From contig CM034111.1 of NCBI GenBank assembly GCA_019914945.1, positions 3,100,001 through 3,164,000 of the forward strand: 64,000 nucleotides of DNA, in the 5' to 3' direction. A program made the translations under genes and the position numbers. Positions 60,901 to 64,000 of the stretch are shown one piece after another. Position 1 is the first letter of the stretch, and the number at the start of each line of letters is the position of its first letter. Source of the DNA: Typha latifolia (Eukaryota; Streptophyta; Magnoliopsida; Poales; Typhaceae). The notes beneath the pieces are model-generated. The model saw nothing but the letters and a program-made list of their open reading frames with translations. It did not search any database and had not been told where the DNA came from.

Positions 60901-63501
60901 TCATGTTGTATCATAGTCTAGGGAATATAAATATATTTATTAATACTTTTCCCCCCTAAAATATTGTTGAAAATAGGAGGGGTTTAAAAAAATGAGATAG
61001 AGTAAAGAGATTTTAAATGCCCTCCATTAGGGGTGTTCTCGAGAGCAGTATGACACGAGCTTAACTATTTTCTTAGTTGAAGATTCGTGCTGTCACTTTT
61101 CTTTCTCCGCGAGGTAAGGTAGTCACGCCCAACTTAAACATAAGAGAACAACCAGTTTTAATAGAACTAGTAGGTAACTCAACTTCAACCCTAACTAATA
61201 TTATGAAAAAAAAAATATTTAGTAACTTGGCTCGATTCGGTTGATAGCTCGGTAATACGATTAGTTTTCAGGAACGGTTGTACAGCGCAACGACTTGGAG
61301 CAAGTCTCGACGGTGTTTAATTCAGAGCAATTATTCGACGACACATACGACTTGAAGTCTAAATTAGACAACTAATAAAGCTCGGTGAGAGCTAAGTGTC
61401 TCTATATCTAGGGAGAATTAGCCTTTCGGCTAATGAACGGTTTAAAAAAAACTTAAACACAAGAGATAGACTGAATTAAAATGACTGTGTGATGTGCTAT
61501 AAAAATTTTCTTTTAGTATATTAGATGTCTTGGATGTATACAAATTTATCCCTTATATAATAATAATAAGGAACACAAAATACATGAGATAAATAATTGG
61601 TAGATCACTTGATGGTTATAGTATGGTTGTTAGAATTTAACAAACATCACCTTGATCTCTTATGCATATCAACAACAAAAAAGAGCATCAAATGGCTTAA
61701 GAGGCAGCTACCATTAGCTCATCTTATCATCCTTATCTCTTGAATCTCAATATTAAGCACAAAAAAAAAAAAATTCCAGTAAAAATAGTGATTATTAAAT
61801 AACCCATGTTTACTACTAAACTTAGACAACTTGCTCAAATTAGTAAAATGAAAACAATATTAAAAAGAACATATCACTTATAAATTTATAATCTAACTGG
61901 ACCCAAAGCAATTATTAGACCTTGTTCACCTCGTGAAACCAAGCATATCGGATCTGGGTTTTAAATTGATTGCAACCTCGTCATGAAATTATTAAAGAAA
62001 TCACCCACGAACTTCTGAAAGAATAGAAGCCGATCGGCTCCAGCGGCCGAGGAGAAACCCAAACAAATAAAATATAAAGGGGGGGGAATTAAAATATGAT
62101 CACCGCCCCCATCGATGACGTAAGAGGACAGGCCCACGTGAGACACAGTCGTGTCGGATCCCGGGCGACACACATCTCGAGGCGGTCACACGTCAGCGTC
62201 CATCTCTGCTGTGAGCTCACGTGTCGAGGATGACGAGGCTCAGGGCCGCACGCAGCTGTCGACTTCTCGCGGGACCCACTTCGGCTCAAATTTTCCCCTT
62301 ATTCCGTTTCTGCCCCTGTTCCGATCTGGCGGGGCCCGCGATTAGACAACAAGGATCTCGGCCGGTGATCGTTTGGTACTCTCTGTCCTGTTTCTTAATT
62401 AATGCTGCGAAAAAGAAGGGGGAGCACGACTATCCAGGCGACCGAAATTTTTTAAAAAACTAGTAAAGTTTAGTTAAAAACACCCTACCGTTTTTGTATA
62501 TTATTATTATTAACATTCTACCACTGTGTTTGACTTTTAATACTAGAAACATCAAACATATCCTTGGTTAACAACTGGCGGTTTCCTTCTAATACTCTTT
62601 CTTACCTTCCGCCTTTGGAGAAAGCAGCATTAACGCCAATTTATAATAAAGGCAGACGTAAAGGTGTTTTGTGATAAATTTCTCTGAGCAAGTGGCTGTT
62701 GGCACGTCACCGTAACGAGCTGTCCGCTGTCCGGGGTGCACTGCACGCATGAATCCACGCCGAATACGGCTCTATACGCCTCCAACGACTTTTCCTCTTT
62801 CCCGCTTCCCCAAAGTTCAAATCGCCCCAGTTGCCATCTCCACCCTGCCTCCCAACCAACCCTAATTCGAGTAAATCCGAGGGGCATTTCCATCCGATCC
62901 CACGGCCGCTCGTGATCATCACGTGCGCCCTGGCGTACGGACGCCGAGGGGGGGGGGGGTGGTGGCTGAGAGAGATCTCTCAGATGACGCGCCCCCACTG
63001 CAACTTCCCCTGCTCCGCCCCGTACGACCGCTCGCAGGCTTTTTTTTTTTTTCTTCTCTTTCTATGAGTCTATTGACTCCTCTTCCTCTCTCCTTCCTTC
63101 CCCCTCCTCTCCCCCTCTCCCTCTCCCTCTCCCTCTCCCTCTCCTCTCTCTTCTTCCATCGATCGAGCTCTCGGATGGATGAAGCCTCCTTGCTAGTAGT
63201 TGGCGTAGTACTGGTGATGACATGGTGGGGCGGTGACCACACCGCCGTCTACCGCGTTGCGCTCCTCCGCCTCGTACCGCATTTATGCCCCACCCTCCTC
63301 TCCCCTCCTCTGCTCCCCTGACCCTCGTGTCCCCTCCCCCGCGCGGAGAACCCTACCGCGGAGCAGCGTAAGCCGGGACACTCGTGACTTCTACTACTAG
63401 TACTCGAGAATGATCCGAGATTTGATTTGGTTTTAGCTTGTAGTTAATAGTTCGGGTTCCGGGTTGTTCTTCCTGAGGAGCTAGTTAGCTGCTCGCCGCC
63501 G
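57935..63501. other. 5.6 kb intergenic region before the G-gamma gene
   Basis: 58150-58640 duplicates 53140-53990 in the same orientation, sharing for example TCTAAATACAAGCAATTAGG and CTTCATCTTGTCCAGGCT. From 58.7 to 62 kb the DNA is AT-rich with no recognisable gene. G-box-like CACGTG occurs near 60212 and 62133. GC rises after 62.0 kb towards the G-gamma leader. (CTCTCC)n lies at about 63096-63146. Short frames in 62.6-63.3 kb come from composition. Confidence 0.6.
63096..63146 (+). repeat. (CTCTCC)n repeat in the G-gamma 5' leader
   Basis: CT-rich hexamer repeat about 360 bases upstream of the G-gamma start codon, probably in the promoter or 5' UTR. Confidence 0.85.
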
Positions 63502-63636
63502 ATGGCGAGGCGGGATACCGCGACGGTGATGGTACCGCCCAGGCCTAAGTCGCCGCCCAAGTACCCGGATTTGTACGGGAGGAGGAGGTTGCAGCGCGAG
63601 GTGCAGACTCTGAACCGGGAGATTGGATTCCTTGAG
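63502..63636 (+). CDS. Type-C G-protein gamma subunit, exon 1 (GS3/DEP1/AGG3-like; 3' part outside window)
   Basis: The exon encodes 45 residues from [20 protein letters not shown] and ends after REIGFLE at a GTATTT donor, in phase 0. [18 protein letters not shown] and LNREIGFLE form the start of the plant G-gamma-like domain found in rice GS3 and DEP1 and Arabidopsis AGG3. The alpha-helix here pairs with G-beta in a coiled coil. In this family exon 1 ends at about this point; later exons encode the DPLI/DPF motif and, in type C, a Cys-rich tail. Because those exons are beyond the window, the length of the Cys-rich tail, and so the exact subtype, cannot be judged. Family members regulate organ and grain size. 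Confidence 0.85.
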
Positions 63637-64000
63637 GTATTTCTCTATATTCTTTTCTACATTTTGTTTTAATGGGCTTTTAGCTGTACGTATATGGGAT
63701 GAGAGGGATTGGGTAATCATAGGGATTTGTGCAAGAGTGTTAATTTGGGAATTTTTTCTTGATTTAGAAATGCTATTTGTAGACAAAACTAAGGATAAAA
63801 AGGGGGAAGTGCAATTTTTGGTTATATGAGAACAGAGATGTGGTGGATCCGTGGATGGATCTAAACTGGAGATTACTGCAGTGTTAGTACTCCTGTGGAT
63901 ATTATAAAATGGTACAATAAAATATATATAATTGAATAGTACATTCTTATGTATGTTTTATAAGGTTTTTAGGTCAGTTGATTACGCTGTTAATTTCTTG
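63637..64000 (+). other. Start of intron 1 of the G-gamma gene
   Basis: AT-rich sequence following the exon 1 donor, running past the window end. The 68-residue frame at 63623-63829 spans the splice site and is not a gene. Confidence 0.6.

Noticed and set aside
63096..63321. Arg/Pro/Ser-rich frames in the G-gamma leader
   Set aside because: Products of CT-rich repeats in the 5' region.

Overview
This is nuclear DNA from a flowering plant. The genes have many introns with GT/AG borders, the intergenic DNA is AT-rich and full of decayed transposons, and all recognisable products are plant families. The GC-rich, CT-leader exons, the N-terminus of the RSH protein and the GS3/DEP1-type G-gamma exon suggest a monocot. 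I cannot name the genus.

Layout. 1-10.6 kb (+): the last ten exons of a TMEM192/FIP1-like membrane and coiled-coil protein, with a 5 kb intron filled by retrotransposon debris. 11.4-14.3 kb (-): a six-exon plastid RelA/SpoT homologue (ppGpp synthetase/hydrolase), convergent with the first gene. 17.5-19.4 kb (-): an intronless 630-residue PLS/E-class PPR protein. 21.4-21.9 kb (-): intronless RPL27A (uL15) with telo-box and site II promoter motifs. 22.1-31.3 kb: a rearranged block with a large inverted duplication (arms about 22.15-23.98 and 28.21-30.5 kb, including a 58-base perfect match), a 2.2 kb LTR-like repeat, and a direct copy of the RPL27A flanks that lacks the gene. 34.5-40.4 kb (+): two tandem RLCK-VII (RIPK/PBL-like) kinases with the same five-exon structure. 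63.5 kb (+): exon 1 of a type-C heterotrimeric G-protein gamma subunit (GS3/DEP1/AGG3-like), cut by the window edge.

The most unusual content is a family of small multi-span membrane proteins that I do not recognise. It lies at 41.8-58 kb, with one outlier at 24.1 kb, and every copy is on the minus strand. Five copies look intact (24.1, 41.8, 43.2, 45.7 and 57.0 kb). Four are broken: a 3' remnant at 49.6 kb, a 5' frameshift at 50.3 kb, an 11-base deletion at 54.0 kb, and a copy truncated by a transposon at 57.8 kb. Duplicated flanks show that the array grew by repeated segmental duplication and then decayed, a birth-and-death pattern often seen in fast-evolving, lineage-specific families. No function can be assigned from sequence. 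The neighbouring RLCK-VII pair could suggest a signalling or immunity neighbourhood, but that is inference only.
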